A stretch of 16,785 bases of DNA, from the NCBI GenBank assembly GCA_013298485.1, contig JAAFHS010000008.1:1-16785 (forward strand), given 5' to 3'. The position numbers and the translations under genes are program-made. Source of the stretch: Rhodobacterales bacterium. GTDB lineage: Bacteria; Pseudomonadota; Alphaproteobacteria; Rhodobacterales; Rhodobacteraceae. The notes under the pieces are model-generated. The model had not been told where the DNA came from, made no database searches, and saw only the letters and a list, made by a program, of their open reading frames with translations. Below are positions 7,520 to 14,212 of this stretch, in pieces; the first letter of the stretch is position 1, and each line of letters begins with the position of its first letter.

Positions 7520-9427
7520 TTACTTCCGCTTCTTTTCGCCAAGGTCTTCGAAGTCGGCATCGACGATATCATCATCGACCTCGCGCGGGTTATCGCCGTC
7601 ATCGGCCCCGCCTTCGGCAGCCGAGGCTTTGTAGATCGCCTCGCCCAGCCGCATGGCCGCCTCGGTCACGTTCTGGATGCCGCCTTTGATCTTGCCCGCA
7701 TCATCGGATTTCAGCGTGTCTTCCAGTGCGGACATCGCCAGTTCAATCGCCTCGACCGTCGATGGATCGACCTTATCACCGTGTTCTTCGATCGACTTCC
7801 TGGTCGAATGCAAAAGGCTTTCGGCCTGGTTCTTCGCCTCTACCAGTTCGCGGCGGGCCTTGTCGCCTTCGGCATTGGCCTCGGCGTCGCGGACCATCTT
7901 TTCGATGTCTTCATCGGACAGACCACCCGAGGCCTGGATGGTGATCTGCTGCGTCTTGCCAGTGCCCTTGTCTTTTGCGCCCACCGACACGATGCCGTTG
8001 GCGTCGATGTCGAAGGTCACTTCGATCTGGGGCATGCCGCGCGGGGCGGGCGGGATCTGTTCCAGGTTGAACTGGCCCAGCATCTTGTTGTCGGCGGCCA
8101 TTTCGCGTTCGCCCTGGAAGACGCGGATCGTCACAGCATTCTGGTTGTCTTCGGCGGTGGAGAAGATCTGCGATTTCTTGGTCGGGATCGTGGTGTTGCG
8201 GTCGATCAGGCGGGTGAACACGCCGCCCAGCGTTTCGATGCCAAGCGACAGGGGTGTCACGTCGAGCAGCACAACATCCTTGACGTCGCCCTGCAGCACG
8301 CCCGCCTGGATCGCGGCACCAAGGGCCACGACTTCATCGGGGTTCACGCCTTTGTGGGGTTCCTTGCCGAAGAACTTGGTCACTTCTTCGACCACTTTCG
8401 GCATCCGGGTCATCCCGCCGACCAGCACGACCTCGTCAATGTCACCGATCCCCAGACCTGCGTCTTTCAACGCCGCCTGGCATGGCTTGATGGAGGCTTT
8501 GATCAGGTCCGCGACCAGTTGTTCCAGCTTGGCCCGGGTCATCTTGACCACAAGGTGCAAGGGCTGGCCCGTATTGCGGTCCATGCTGATGAAGGGCTGG
8601 TTGATCTCGGTCTGCTGGCTGGACGACAGTTCGATCTTGGCCTTTTCCGCCGCCTCTTTCAGGCGCTGCAGGGCCATCTTGTCGAGCGTCAGGTCAACGC
8701 CATGTTCCTTTTTGAACTCATCCGCCAGATAGCTGACGATGCGCATGTCAAAGTCTTCGCCACCCAGGAAGGTGTCGCCATTGGTGGATTTCACCTCGAA
8801 CAGGCCATCATCGATTTCTAGGATGGTGATGTCGAAGGTGCCGCCGCCAAGGTCATAGACGGCGATGGTCTTGGTATCTTTCTTGTCCAGACCGTAAGCC
8901 AGCGCTGCTGCCGTCGGTTCGTTGATGATGCGCAGCACTTCAAGCCCTGCGATCTTGCCCGCATCCTTGGTCGCCTGACGCTGGGCGTCGTTGAAATAGG
9001 CGGGCACGGTGATCACGGCTTGCGTCACGGTTTCGCCCAGATAGGACTCGGCGGTTTCCTTCATCTTCTGCAGGATCATCGCCGAAACTTGGGCGGGGGA
9101 GTATTTCTCACCCCGCACCTCGACCCAGGCGTCGCCATTGCCGCCGTTGACGAGGCTGTAGGGCAGGTTCTTTTTGTCCTTGGCCAGATGCGCATCATCC
9201 ATGCGCCGCCCGATCAGGCGTTTGACGGCAAAGACGGTGTTGGTGGGGTTGGTGACGGCCTGCCGTTTGGCGGCCTGTCCGACAAGACGTTCGGTTTCGG
9301 TGAAACCGACGATCGAGGGCGTGGTGCGCGCGCCTTCGGCGTTTTCAATCACGCGGGGTTGTGCGCCGTCCATGATGGCGACGCAGGAGTTGGTGGTTCC
9401 AAGGTCGATGCCGATGACTTTAGCCAT
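7520..9427 (-). CDS. dnaK: Chaperone DnaK (Hsp70)
   Basis: A 635-residue Hsp70. The N-terminal ATPase domain (about 1-385) shows the three family signatures: IDLGTTNS near residue 7, VYDLGGGTFDITILE near 195, and VVLVGGMTRMPKVVEEV near 335. The substrate-binding beta domain follows with DVTPLSLGIETLGG, then the helical lid and an acidic tail (DDDIVDADFED). It binds exposed hydrophobic segments in nascent or damaged proteins in an ATP cycle driven by DnaJ and GrpE; grpE is not in this window. The ATG at 9427 follows the ribosome site AAAGGGA. A heat-shock-type promoter lies about 110 bases upstream. dnaJ follows. Nothing is missing or unusual. Confidence 0.98.
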   Translation of the reverse strand: MAKVIGIDLGTTNSCVAIMDGAQPRVIENAEGARTTPSIVGFTETERLVGQAAKRQAVTNPTNTVFAVKRLIGRRMDDAHLAKDKKNLPYSLVNGGNGDAWVEVRGEKYSPAQVSAMILQKMKETAESYLGETVTQAVITVPAYFNDAQRQATKDAGKIAGLEVLRIINEPTAAALAYGLDKKDTKTIAVYDLGGGTFDITILEIDDGLFEVKSTNGDTFLGGEDFDMRIVSYLADEFKKEHGVDLTLDKMALQRLKEAAEKAKIELSSSQQTEINQPFISMDRNTGQPLHLVVKMTRAKLEQLVADLIKASIKPCQAALKDAGLGIGDIDEVVLVGGMTRMPKVVEEVTKFFGKEPHKGVNPDEVVALGAAIQAGVLQGDVKDVVLLDVTPLSLGIETLGGVFTRLIDRNTTIPTKKSQIFSTAEDNQNAVTIRVFQGEREMAADNKMLGQFNLEQIPPAPRGMPQIEVTFDIDANGIVSVGAKDKGTGKTQQITIQASGGLSDEDIEKMVRDAEANAEGDKARRELVEAKNQAESLLHSTRKSIEEHGDKVDPSTVEAIELAMSALEDTLKSDDAGKIKGGIQNVTEAAMRLGEAIYKASAAEGGADDGDNPREVDDDIVDADFEDLGEKKRK

Positions 9428-9534
9428 GTTTGATCCCTTTCAGTCAGGCGATGTCCGTGCTGCGGGCCCCATCAGGCACCCGCACCGGGGTTGGGTGGGT
9501 CTGGCAGCATGGCCGGACCCCGTTTCATGGGCCT

Positions 9535-9562
9535 ATATAGGGGTGGCCCTTTCAGCCTGCAA
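9535..9562 (-). promoter_or_regulatory. RpoH (sigma-32) heat-shock promoter of dnaK
   Basis: The minus strand carries TTGCAG (9562-9557) and CCCCTATAT (9543-9535) with 13 bases between them. This fits the sigma-32 pattern CTTGAA-N13-15-CCCCATnT and the CCTATAT variant of alphaproteobacterial RpoH. Transcription would start near 9527, giving a leader of about 100 bases before dnaK. The match was made by eye. Confidence 0.7.
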
Positions 9563-9697
9563 CGGTGACGGCACGCGCGTTCCAGCGAATTTTGCATTAT
9601 TCCGCGACGATTTCTGACAAAAGCCACGATGGCGCTGTTTCCGGCGGGGCGGCCCGCCTGTCACGGCTGATGCGCAATTTCATGCCAATTGTGTGAT

Positions 9698-9731
9698 GCA
9701 ACTGTTTTGACACCAAATCAGTTGCTATACT
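9698..9731 (+). promoter_or_regulatory. Promoter region with a large dyad, ahead of the OmpA-type lipoprotein gene
   Basis: Twelve-base arms GCAACTGTTTTG (9698-9709) and CAAATCAGTTGC (9714-9725) match at 11 of 12 positions around an ACAC loop. A good -10 box, TATACT (9726-9731), follows immediately. A TTGACA (9707-9712) lies inside the dyad but only 13 bases from that -10; at the standard 17 bases the -35 would be a poor TGTTTT (9703-9708). Either way the dyad covers the -35 and spacer, where a repressor or a MerR-type activator would bind. The gene starts at 9780. Confidence 0.5.
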
Positions 9732-9779
9732 GGCGCGGAACGGCCCATTTCGGGCTGGATGAACCCTGAGGCAGCACAC

Positions 9780-10433
9780 ATGATGTTCAAGACCCCCATC
9801 CTTTTGTCAACGGCGGCCCTTCTGTCGCTGACAGCCTGCGTCGCCCCGCAGTACAACGCGGCTGATCCGAACGCGCGCACCCGCAACGGTGCGATCATCG
9901 GCGGTCTGGCAGGTGCGCTTGCCGGGGCCAGCAGCGATGAAGACAGCCTGGCCAAAGCCGTGGTCGGTGGGGCCGTCGGGGCCGCGATCGGCGGGGCGGT
10001 CGGGGCCACGCTGGACCAGCAGGCGGCGGATCTGAACCGCAATATCGCCAACCCGAATGTGTCGGTGACCAACTATGGCGATTATCTGGTGGTGAACATG
10101 CCGCAGGACCTGCTGTTTGCATCCGACAGCTCCTCCCTGCGCCCTGACCTGCAGGGCGACATCCGCGCTGTGGGCCAGAACCTGATCCAGTACCCCAACA
10201 GCCGGATCGAGGTGGTGGGCCATACCGACAGCACGGCCGAGGCTGCCTATAACCAGCAATTGTCACAGGACCGGGCGAATTCGGTGGCCGCAGTGCTGCG
10301 GTCGGCTGGCGTGCCGTCGGCGCGGATTTCGACATTCGGGCGGGGTGAGGATGCGCCGATCGCATCGAACCTGACGCCGGAAGGCCGCGCACAGAACCGC
10401 CGCGTGGAAATCATCATCCGCCCGATCCGCTGA
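9780..10433 (+). CDS. OmpA-family outer-membrane lipoprotein with a glycine-zipper segment
   Basis: A 217-residue lipoprotein of the YiaD/Pal-like type. The ATG at 9780 (or the adjacent one at 9783) is 8 bases after GAGG; an earlier ATG at 9759 lacks a ribosome site. A signal peptide ends in the lipobox L-T-A-C20, so the mature protein should be lipid-anchored. Residues 37-78 are a glycine-zipper stretch (GAIIGGLAGALAGA and VVGGAVGAAIGGAVGATLD) that can insert in or lie along membranes. Residues about 100-217 are the OmpA peptidoglycan-binding domain with VVGHTDS, LSQDRANSV, GRGEDAPIASNLTPEGRAQN and RRVEI. It should tie the outer membrane to the cell wall. It is divergent from dnaK and ends in its own strong terminator. 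Confidence 0.93.
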   Translation: MMFKTPILLSTAALLSLTACVAPQYNAADPNARTRNGAIIGGLAGALAGASSDEDSLAKAVVGGAVGAAIGGAVGATLDQQAADLNRNIANPNVSVTNYGDYLVVNMPQDLLFASDSSSLRPDLQGDIRAVGQNLIQYPNSRIEVVGHTDSTAEAAYNQQLSQDRANSVAAVLRSAGVPSARISTFGRGEDAPIASNLTPEGRAQNRRVEIIIRPIR

Positions 10434-10452
10434 TCGGCTGACTTTTTGCGGA

Positions 10453-10482
10453 AAGCGGCCCGGAAAACCCGGGCCGCTTTTT
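10453..10482 (+). terminator. Rho-independent terminator of the OmpA-type lipoprotein gene
   Basis: A perfect 11-base stem, AAGCGGCCCGG (10453-10463) and CCGGGCCGCTT (10469-10479), encloses an AAAAC loop and runs into a T tract of five (10478-10482). It starts 20 bases after the stop codon. Confidence 0.92.
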
Positions 10483-10484
10483 CA

Positions 10485-10521
10485 TTGGCGGTGGCGCGGG
10501 ACTGGTCTAAACTTCTGACCA
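10485..10521 (+). promoter_or_regulatory. Promoter and candidate autoregulatory operator of the GntR regulator
   Basis: TTGGCG (10485-10490), exactly 17 bases, then TAAACT (10508-10513) make a plausible sigma-70 promoter, each box matching four of six consensus bases. The -10 box lies between the arms of an inverted repeat, TGGTC (10503-10507) and GACCA (10517-10521). TGGT/ACCA half-sites are typical of FadR-type GntR regulators, although the usual gap between them is shorter. The start codon is 15 bases on, after GAGG. The arrangement suggests self-repression. Confidence 0.45.
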
Positions 10522-10535
10522 ATCCGAGGTGTTCC

Positions 10536-11303
10536 ATGCCGTTCCAGAAAGTGCTGCCCGAAAAGCTGTCGCAAACTGTGGTTCGCCAGATCGAGGCGCT
10601 GATCCTGCGGGGCATTCTGCGGCCCGGTGAACGCCTGCCCGCGGAACGCGAATTGTCAGATCGCCTTGGCGTGTCGCGGCCGAGCTTGCGTGAGGCGGTG
10701 GCCGATCTGCAGGCGCGCGGGTTGCTGGCCAGCCGTCCCGGTGCGGGCATCTACGTGGCCGATGTGCTGGGATCGGCATTCTCCCCGGCCCTTGTGCAGC
10801 TGTTTGCCACACATGACGACGCGGTGTTCGACTATCTGGCCTTCCGCCGCGATATGGAGGGGTTGGCCGCCGAACGCGCGGCGCGGCTGGGGTCGGATAC
10901 CGACCTGCAGGTGGTGGATGCGATTTTCCGCAAGATGGCGGCGGCGCATGCGAAACGCGATCCGACAGATGAGGCGGGCCTTGATGCGCAGTTTCACATG
11001 GCGATCATCGAGGCGTCGCATAACGTGGTCATGCTGCACATGATGCGGTCGATGTATGACCTTTTGCAAAAGGGCGTGTTCTACAACCGGCAGGTCATGT
11101 TCAAGCAGCGCACCACGCGCGAGGCGCTGCTGGACCAGCACCGCGCAATCAATGATGCGCTGCAGGCGCGCGATCCGGTGGGCGCACGGGCCGCCGTGAA
11201 CACGCATCTGGCCTTTGTCGAGACGGCCCTGACAGACCACATCAAGGCCGAACAGCACGAGGCGGTGGCCCGGATGCGGCTGGCGCATGAACATATGCGA
11301 TGA
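10536..11303 (+). CDS. FadR-type GntR transcriptional regulator (FCD domain)
   Basis: A 255-residue regulator. I chose the ATG at 10536, 6 bases after GAGG; the frame is open 30 codons further upstream, but that part overlaps the preceding terminator and the promoter. Residues 8-75 are the GntR winged helix-turn-helix (LILRGILRPGERLPAERELS, then LGVSRPSLREAV and SRPGAGIYV). Residues about 95-240 are the all-helical FCD effector domain with the four metal/ligand residues D150, H154, H202 and H224 in place. Relatives (PdhR, LldR, GlcC, FadR) sense small carboxylates or acyl-CoA. The ligand cannot be read here. Creatinase lies 574 bases downstream with one opposite-strand gene between, so control of creatinase is possible but unproven. 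A hairpin without a U run follows the stop. Confidence 0.93.
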   Translation: MPFQKVLPEKLSQTVVRQIEALILRGILRPGERLPAERELSDRLGVSRPSLREAVADLQARGLLASRPGAGIYVADVLGSAFSPALVQLFATHDDAVFDYLAFRRDMEGLAAERAARLGSDTDLQVVDAIFRKMAAAHAKRDPTDEAGLDAQFHMAIIEASHNVVMLHMMRSMYDLLQKGVFYNRQVMFKQRTTREALLDQHRAINDALQARDPVGARAAVNTHLAFVETALTDHIKAEQHEAVARMRLAHEHMR

Positions 11304-11324
11304 CGGTGGGGTGGAACCCCACCG
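11304..11324. terminator. Hairpin between the convergent GntR and zinc-ribbon genes
   Basis: Perfect 9-base arms CGGTGGGGT (11304-11312) and ACCCCACCG (11316-11324) enclose a GGA loop, starting right after the GntR stop codon and ending 8 bases before the end of the convergent gene. There is no T tract on either side, so it is a weak or processing-type end for both transcripts. Confidence 0.45.
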
Positions 11325-11332
11325 CGCCCCGA

Positions 11333-11644
11333 TCAGAAATCGAACAATTCGCCCAGAAAACTTTCTTTCCGCTTTTTCTTGTAGCGGTAATCATCGTCAT
11401 CATCATCGCGCCGATAGCCGCCGCGCTGCGGCTCGGCCTGATACACCGGACGCCCGGCCTGCGGTGGTGGCGGTGCGGCCACCGGTGCAGCTGCGGGCGC
11501 TGATGCCCCGCCCATGGCGCGTTCAATCACCTTGTCCAGCTCGCCCCGGTCCAGCCACACCCCGCGGCATTTCGGGCAATAGTCGATCTCGACCCCGTTC
11601 CGGTCGGCCATCACAAGGGTTTCATTGTCTACCGGGCAGCGCAT
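11333..11644 (-). CDS. Small zinc-ribbon protein, zf-TFIIB type
   Basis: A 103-residue protein. The frame is open back to 11878, but I chose the ATG at 11644 because GGAG lies 7 bases upstream and the protein then begins with the domain itself (MRCPVDNETLVM). Residues 1-42 are the zf-TFIIB fold: C3-P-V-D, then DYCPKCRGVWLDRGELDKVIE with C23 and C26. The usual second cysteine of the first knuckle is Asp, a variant I believe occurs in relatives. A Pro/Ala linker follows, then a tail with six Asp in a row, a KKKRK patch and SFLGELFDF at the end. The role of this family is unknown; it is a soluble protein with no export signal. It is divergent from creatinase and convergent to the GntR gene. Confidence 0.82.
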   Translation of the reverse strand: MRCPVDNETLVMADRNGVEIDYCPKCRGVWLDRGELDKVIERAMGGASAPAAAPVAAPPPPQAGRPVYQAEPQRGGYRRDDDDDDYRYKKKRKESFLGELFDF

Positions 11645-11769
11645 CGGGCATCTCCATTCCATGTTTGCATGCTTCAGATGGGAACGCCCGCCCTCAGTCG
11701 CAACCTTGTGCGGCAAAACTTCGCCGCCCCTTGCCAAAATCCGCGCCAGCGGGCATTTTACACCTGATC

Positions 11770-11857
11770 GTGACGATGGCGTCGTCACAGGCGGGCCAAG
11801 CCCGGCCCTTCTTTTCGTCCTGTACGCCGGGACCTTTCGGGGTCCGATCCAGACCCC
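11770..11857 (+). promoter_or_regulatory. Structured leader or operator region upstream of creatinase
   Basis: Three structures lie in the last 110 bases before creatinase. First is an inverted repeat GTGACGA (11770-11776) / TCGTCAC (11782-11788), a good operator candidate. Second is GGGCC (11793-11797) with GGCCC (11804-11808), followed by TTCTTTT, terminator-like. Third are two hairpins that share bases: GGACC (11830-11834) with GGTCC (11841-11845), or GGGGTC (11839-11844) with GACCCC (11852-11857). The last ends 7 bases before the ribosome site. The shared strand means only one can form at a time. A possible -35 TTGCCA lies near 11732, without a good -10. Confidence 0.35.
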
Positions 11858-11876
11858 AACAACCAGAGGTCTGACC

Positions 11877-13082
11877 ATGGAACGCCCAGAACAATACCGC
11901 TTTCACAACGGCACCAAAGCCGCCCTGCCCTTTGCGCCCGAGGAATATGCCGCCCGTCTGGCCGGTCTGCGCGACATCATGGAACTGCATTCCCTTGATG
12001 CGGTCGTGCTGACGTCGATGCATAATGTCGCCTATTACTCGGGCTTTCTTTACTGCACCTTTGGCCGCCCTTACGCCTGTGTCGTCACCCGCACCGCCTG
12101 CGTGACGATCAGTGCGGGCATTGATGCGGGCCAGCCATGGCGGCGCAGCATCGATGACAACATCACCTACACCGACTGGAAGCGCGACAATTTCTGGCGC
12201 GCGGTGGTGTCGGTTACCGGCACCGGCAAGGCGATTGGCTGCGAAGCGGACCATCTGACGCTGGAGCGTTCGGAAAAGCTGAACGCCTTCCTGCAACCGT
12301 CACGCGGCATGGATATTGCACCCGCGACCATGGCGCAGCGCATGATGAAATCGCCCGCCGAAATTGCGCTGATCAAGCATGGGGCCAATGTGGCCGATGT
12401 GGGCGGCTATGCGATCCGCGATGCGATCAAGGTGGGGGCGACAGAGCTGGAGGTCAGCATAGCGGGCCGCGACGCGATGGAGCGTGAGATTGCCAAGCGC
12501 TTCCCCGATGCCGAATACCGCGATACCTGGGTCTGGTTTCAATCAGGCCTGAACACCGACGGCGCGCATAACCCGGTGACGAACCGCAAGCTGCAGCATG
12601 GCGATATCCTATCCCTCAACTGCTTTCCGATGATTTCGGGCTATTACACCGCGCTTGAACGCACGCTGTTCGTGGGCGAGGTTGATGATGCATCCATGCA
12701 TGTCTGGCAGACCAATATCGACTGCCATGAATACGGGATGACCCTGCTGCGCCCCGGGGCCTCTTGTGCCGAGATCACGCAGAAGATCAACACGTTCCTC
12801 GCCGAACGCCAGATGCTGCAATACCGCACCTTTGGCTATGGTCATTCCTTCGGCATCCTGTCGCATTACTATGGCCGCGAGGCGGCATTGGAGCTGCGCG
12901 AGGATATCGACACGGTGCTGGAGCCCGGCATGGTGATTTCGATGGAGCCGATGCTGACGATCCCCGACGGCAAGCCGGGCGCGGGGGGGTACCGCGAGCA
13001 TGATATCTTTGTCGTGACCGAAGATGCGCCAGAGGACATCACGCATTACCCTTACGGGCCTGCCTTCAACGTTGTGGGGTAA
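11877..13082 (+). CDS. Creatinase (creatine amidinohydrolase, EC 3.5.3.3)
   Basis: A 401-residue enzyme that hydrolyses creatine to sarcosine and urea in the cytoplasm. From memory it aligns over its whole length with the 403-residue Pseudomonas creatinase. Shared stretches include YSGFLYCTFGRPYA, GQPWRR, YTDWKRDN, TWVWFQSGLNTDGAHNPVT, GDILSLNCFPM, SGYYTALERTLF, LQYRTFGYGHSFG, LSHYYGREA, ELREDIDTVLEPGMV and GAGGYREHDI. The catalytic histidine is H231 (H232 in Pseudomonas), and the substrate-contacting glutamates E261 and E357 are present. It has the pita-bread fold of M24 peptidases but is a metal-free amidinohydrolase. The ATG at 11877 follows AGAGGT at 6 bases. Sarcosine oxidase and urease genes are not in the window. 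A hairpin overlaps its stop codon, and the low-G+C islet begins about 200 bases beyond. Confidence 0.95.
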   Translation: MERPEQYRFHNGTKAALPFAPEEYAARLAGLRDIMELHSLDAVVLTSMHNVAYYSGFLYCTFGRPYACVVTRTACVTISAGIDAGQPWRRSIDDNITYTDWKRDNFWRAVVSVTGTGKAIGCEADHLTLERSEKLNAFLQPSRGMDIAPATMAQRMMKSPAEIALIKHGANVADVGGYAIRDAIKVGATELEVSIAGRDAMEREIAKRFPDAEYRDTWVWFQSGLNTDGAHNPVTNRKLQHGDILSLNCFPMISGYYTALERTLFVGEVDDASMHVWQTNIDCHEYGMTLLRPGASCAEITQKINTFLAERQMLQYRTFGYGHSFGILSHYYGREAALELREDIDTVLEPGMVISMEPMLTIPDGKPGAGGYREHDIFVVTEDAPEDITHYPYGPAFNVVG

Positions 13083-13090
13083 AACCCCGC
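13074..13090 (+). terminator. Hairpin across the creatinase stop codon
   Basis: GTGGGGT (13074-13080) and ACCCCGC (13084-13090) pair over 7 bases, with one G-T wobble, around an AAA loop; the stop codon TAA (13080-13082) is inside. No T tract follows. It may act together with the palindrome at 13106 as the end of the creatinase message. Confidence 0.35.
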
Positions 13091-13105
13091 CGTCACCACA
13101 CCAAC

Positions 13106-13128
13106 TGTCCCGGTCTTGGACCGGGACA
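13106..13128. repeat. REP-like palindrome, 10-base arms
   Basis: TGTCCCGGTC (13106-13115) and GACCGGGACA (13119-13128) are perfect complements around TTG. Palindromes built on GTCCCGG/CCGGGAC are common extragenic repeats in alphaproteobacteria, which I recall but could not search. It would fold in RNA from either strand. It lies between creatinase and the low-G+C islet and is the only copy in the window. Confidence 0.5.
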
Positions 13129-13284
13129 TCCCCTTGCACCCCCACCGAACGCGCGTCTTGCCATCAGCAGGGAATCTCTCTAGCCTGCCAGAATTGATAA
13201 CGAAAATATTGTACTCAACCACCCCTTCGCTCTGCGGCCCTCGCATCCTGACGTGGCGGTATTGAATATCTGGACCAAAATGAA

Positions 13285-13704
13285 TTGTCATTTCATCTGG
13301 ACGAACAATTATACGACAGCCATCAAATGAGTAAGCGTATCATGCAAATCAGCAAGGCACAATTCGCCACCATAGACGCGCATTACCTGAGATCTTCACT
13401 CGAAGACTCTCTGATTGATTTTGAGAATGACATGAAACCAACGGATCAAAAACTTGCTGACGATATCGCAACTTATCGACGCGCAGGCAATATGGACATT
13501 TTCCAGCGGATCATTGCGCTCACCAATATCGGCGCTTATGAGCGGGCACTGCTTGCAATGATCTTGCAAAGTGGCATCGATTTTACAACTGATAAAAACT
13601 TCGACTACATCATCAAAAATCCTGCGCTGAGCGGGAATACAAAGGCACGACACATCATTCTGATGGCAGTTGCCATGAATCAATCCAGGGATCAAGGGAT
13701 ATGA
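13285..13704 (+). CDS. Unrecognised 139-residue protein, first gene of the islet
   Basis: I do not recognise this protein. The start is unsure: the TTG at 13285 gives 139 residues, the ATG at 13327 gives 125 and the ATG at 13342 gives 120. None has a good ribosome site, and the frame is open back to 13252, so it could also be the tail of a longer, decayed gene. The product is soluble and looks largely helical. It is acidic in the middle (SLEDSLIDFENDMKPTDQ) and ends with a run resembling paired helices (YERALLAMILQSGIDFTTDK; RHIILMAVAMNQ). There is no signal peptide. Its stop overlaps the next start as ATGA, the classic sign of coupled translation. G+C is about 45% in a 60-base line I counted (13441-13500), against 58% in one inside creatinase. 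By position it could be a partner, chaperone or leader for the next protein. Confidence 0.65.
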   Translation: MSFHLDEQLYDSHQMSKRIMQISKAQFATIDAHYLRSSLEDSLIDFENDMKPTDQKLADDIATYRRAGNMDIFQRIIALTNIGAYERALLAMILQSGIDFTTDKNFDYIIKNPALSGNTKARHIILMAVAMNQSRDQGI

Positions 13705-14210
13705 GTGGTTATGCAATTCTGGCACCCGCAGCACTCGGGGGTCCTCCGGGATGGGTCATCTGGGCAGTTGGCGGCACTGCCATAACGGTCGGCACGATAT
13801 TCCTGGGGAAAAAAGTCTATGACGCGACACAAGATCGGTCGAGGGCTGTACCCAGAACGGATACGGACACTTGCCAGAACTGCAAGCGTCCGTACAGCAT
13901 AACAGTCCACGCCCAAGGCACAGATTGTGGGGGCACCACGGCCAGCACCATCGGCGCACCTGCATTGGTAAGCGTCGGCGTTCCGTTCCCGGCCGCCGCT
14001 GGCGTCGCACTTTCCAACGCAACTTGGGGGTTGCTCACGAAAAGCCAGAAGAAGGTCCGCACTGCCGCGAAGGTGAAAATGGAAACATGGATTCTCAATC
14101 GGCCGCCGGGTGGCTTCCTGGGGCAGAAGACATTTCCGGCCTCAGATCCAAGTGGAGGAAAACGTTATGATACAGACAGTTATGGCCCAGATAACAACTA
14201 TATCACATAG
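13701..14210 (+). CDS. Putative toxin: one membrane segment plus a Cys/His-cluster domain
   Basis: A 169-residue protein that I cannot place in a named family. The ATG at 13701 overlaps the previous stop (ATGA) and has AGGG about 10 bases upstream. Residues 14-36 (PPGWVIWAVGGTAITVGTIF) form one hydrophobic segment, like the short membrane regions that precede toxin domains in polymorphic toxins. The rest has a compact motif set: C58-x2-C61, H70, C76-G-G-T-T, then GAPALVSVGVPFPAAAGVAL, a lysine-rich helix (114-130), and the tail RPPGGFLG, SGGKRYDTDSYG, NNYIT. The protein is basic (17 K/R against 10 D/E). The next protein is strongly acidic and starts 2 bases later, the usual order for a toxin and its immunity protein. 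Enzyme activity is inferred only from architecture; a small membrane or metal-binding protein is the alternative. Confidence 0.7.
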   Translation: MSGYAILAPAALGGPPGWVIWAVGGTAITVGTIFLGKKVYDATQDRSRAVPRTDTDTCQNCKRPYSITVHAQGTDCGGTTASTIGAPALVSVGVPFPAAAGVALSNATWGLLTKSQKKVRTAAKVKMETWILNRPPGGFLGQKTFPASDPSGGKRYDTDSYGPDNNYIT

Positions 14211-14212
14211 TC

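Noticed and set aside
7028..8821. 597-codon open frame on the plus strand across dnaJ and dnaK
   Set aside because: It is antisense to two intact, well-recognised genes. Its composition (His, Phe, Asp, Arg-rich) is the usual shadow of high-G+C coding DNA, and it has no family features.
11645..11878. Longer version of the zinc-ribbon gene starting at 11878
   Set aside because: The extra 78 residues would overlap the creatinase leader, look unlike protein, and the ATG at 11644 has a good ribosome site directly before the domain.
13052..13291. 79-codon minus-strand frame between creatinase and the islet
   Set aside because: It runs through the palindrome at 13106 and the end of creatinase, has no ribosome site, and most likely reflects the repeat-rich intergenic DNA.
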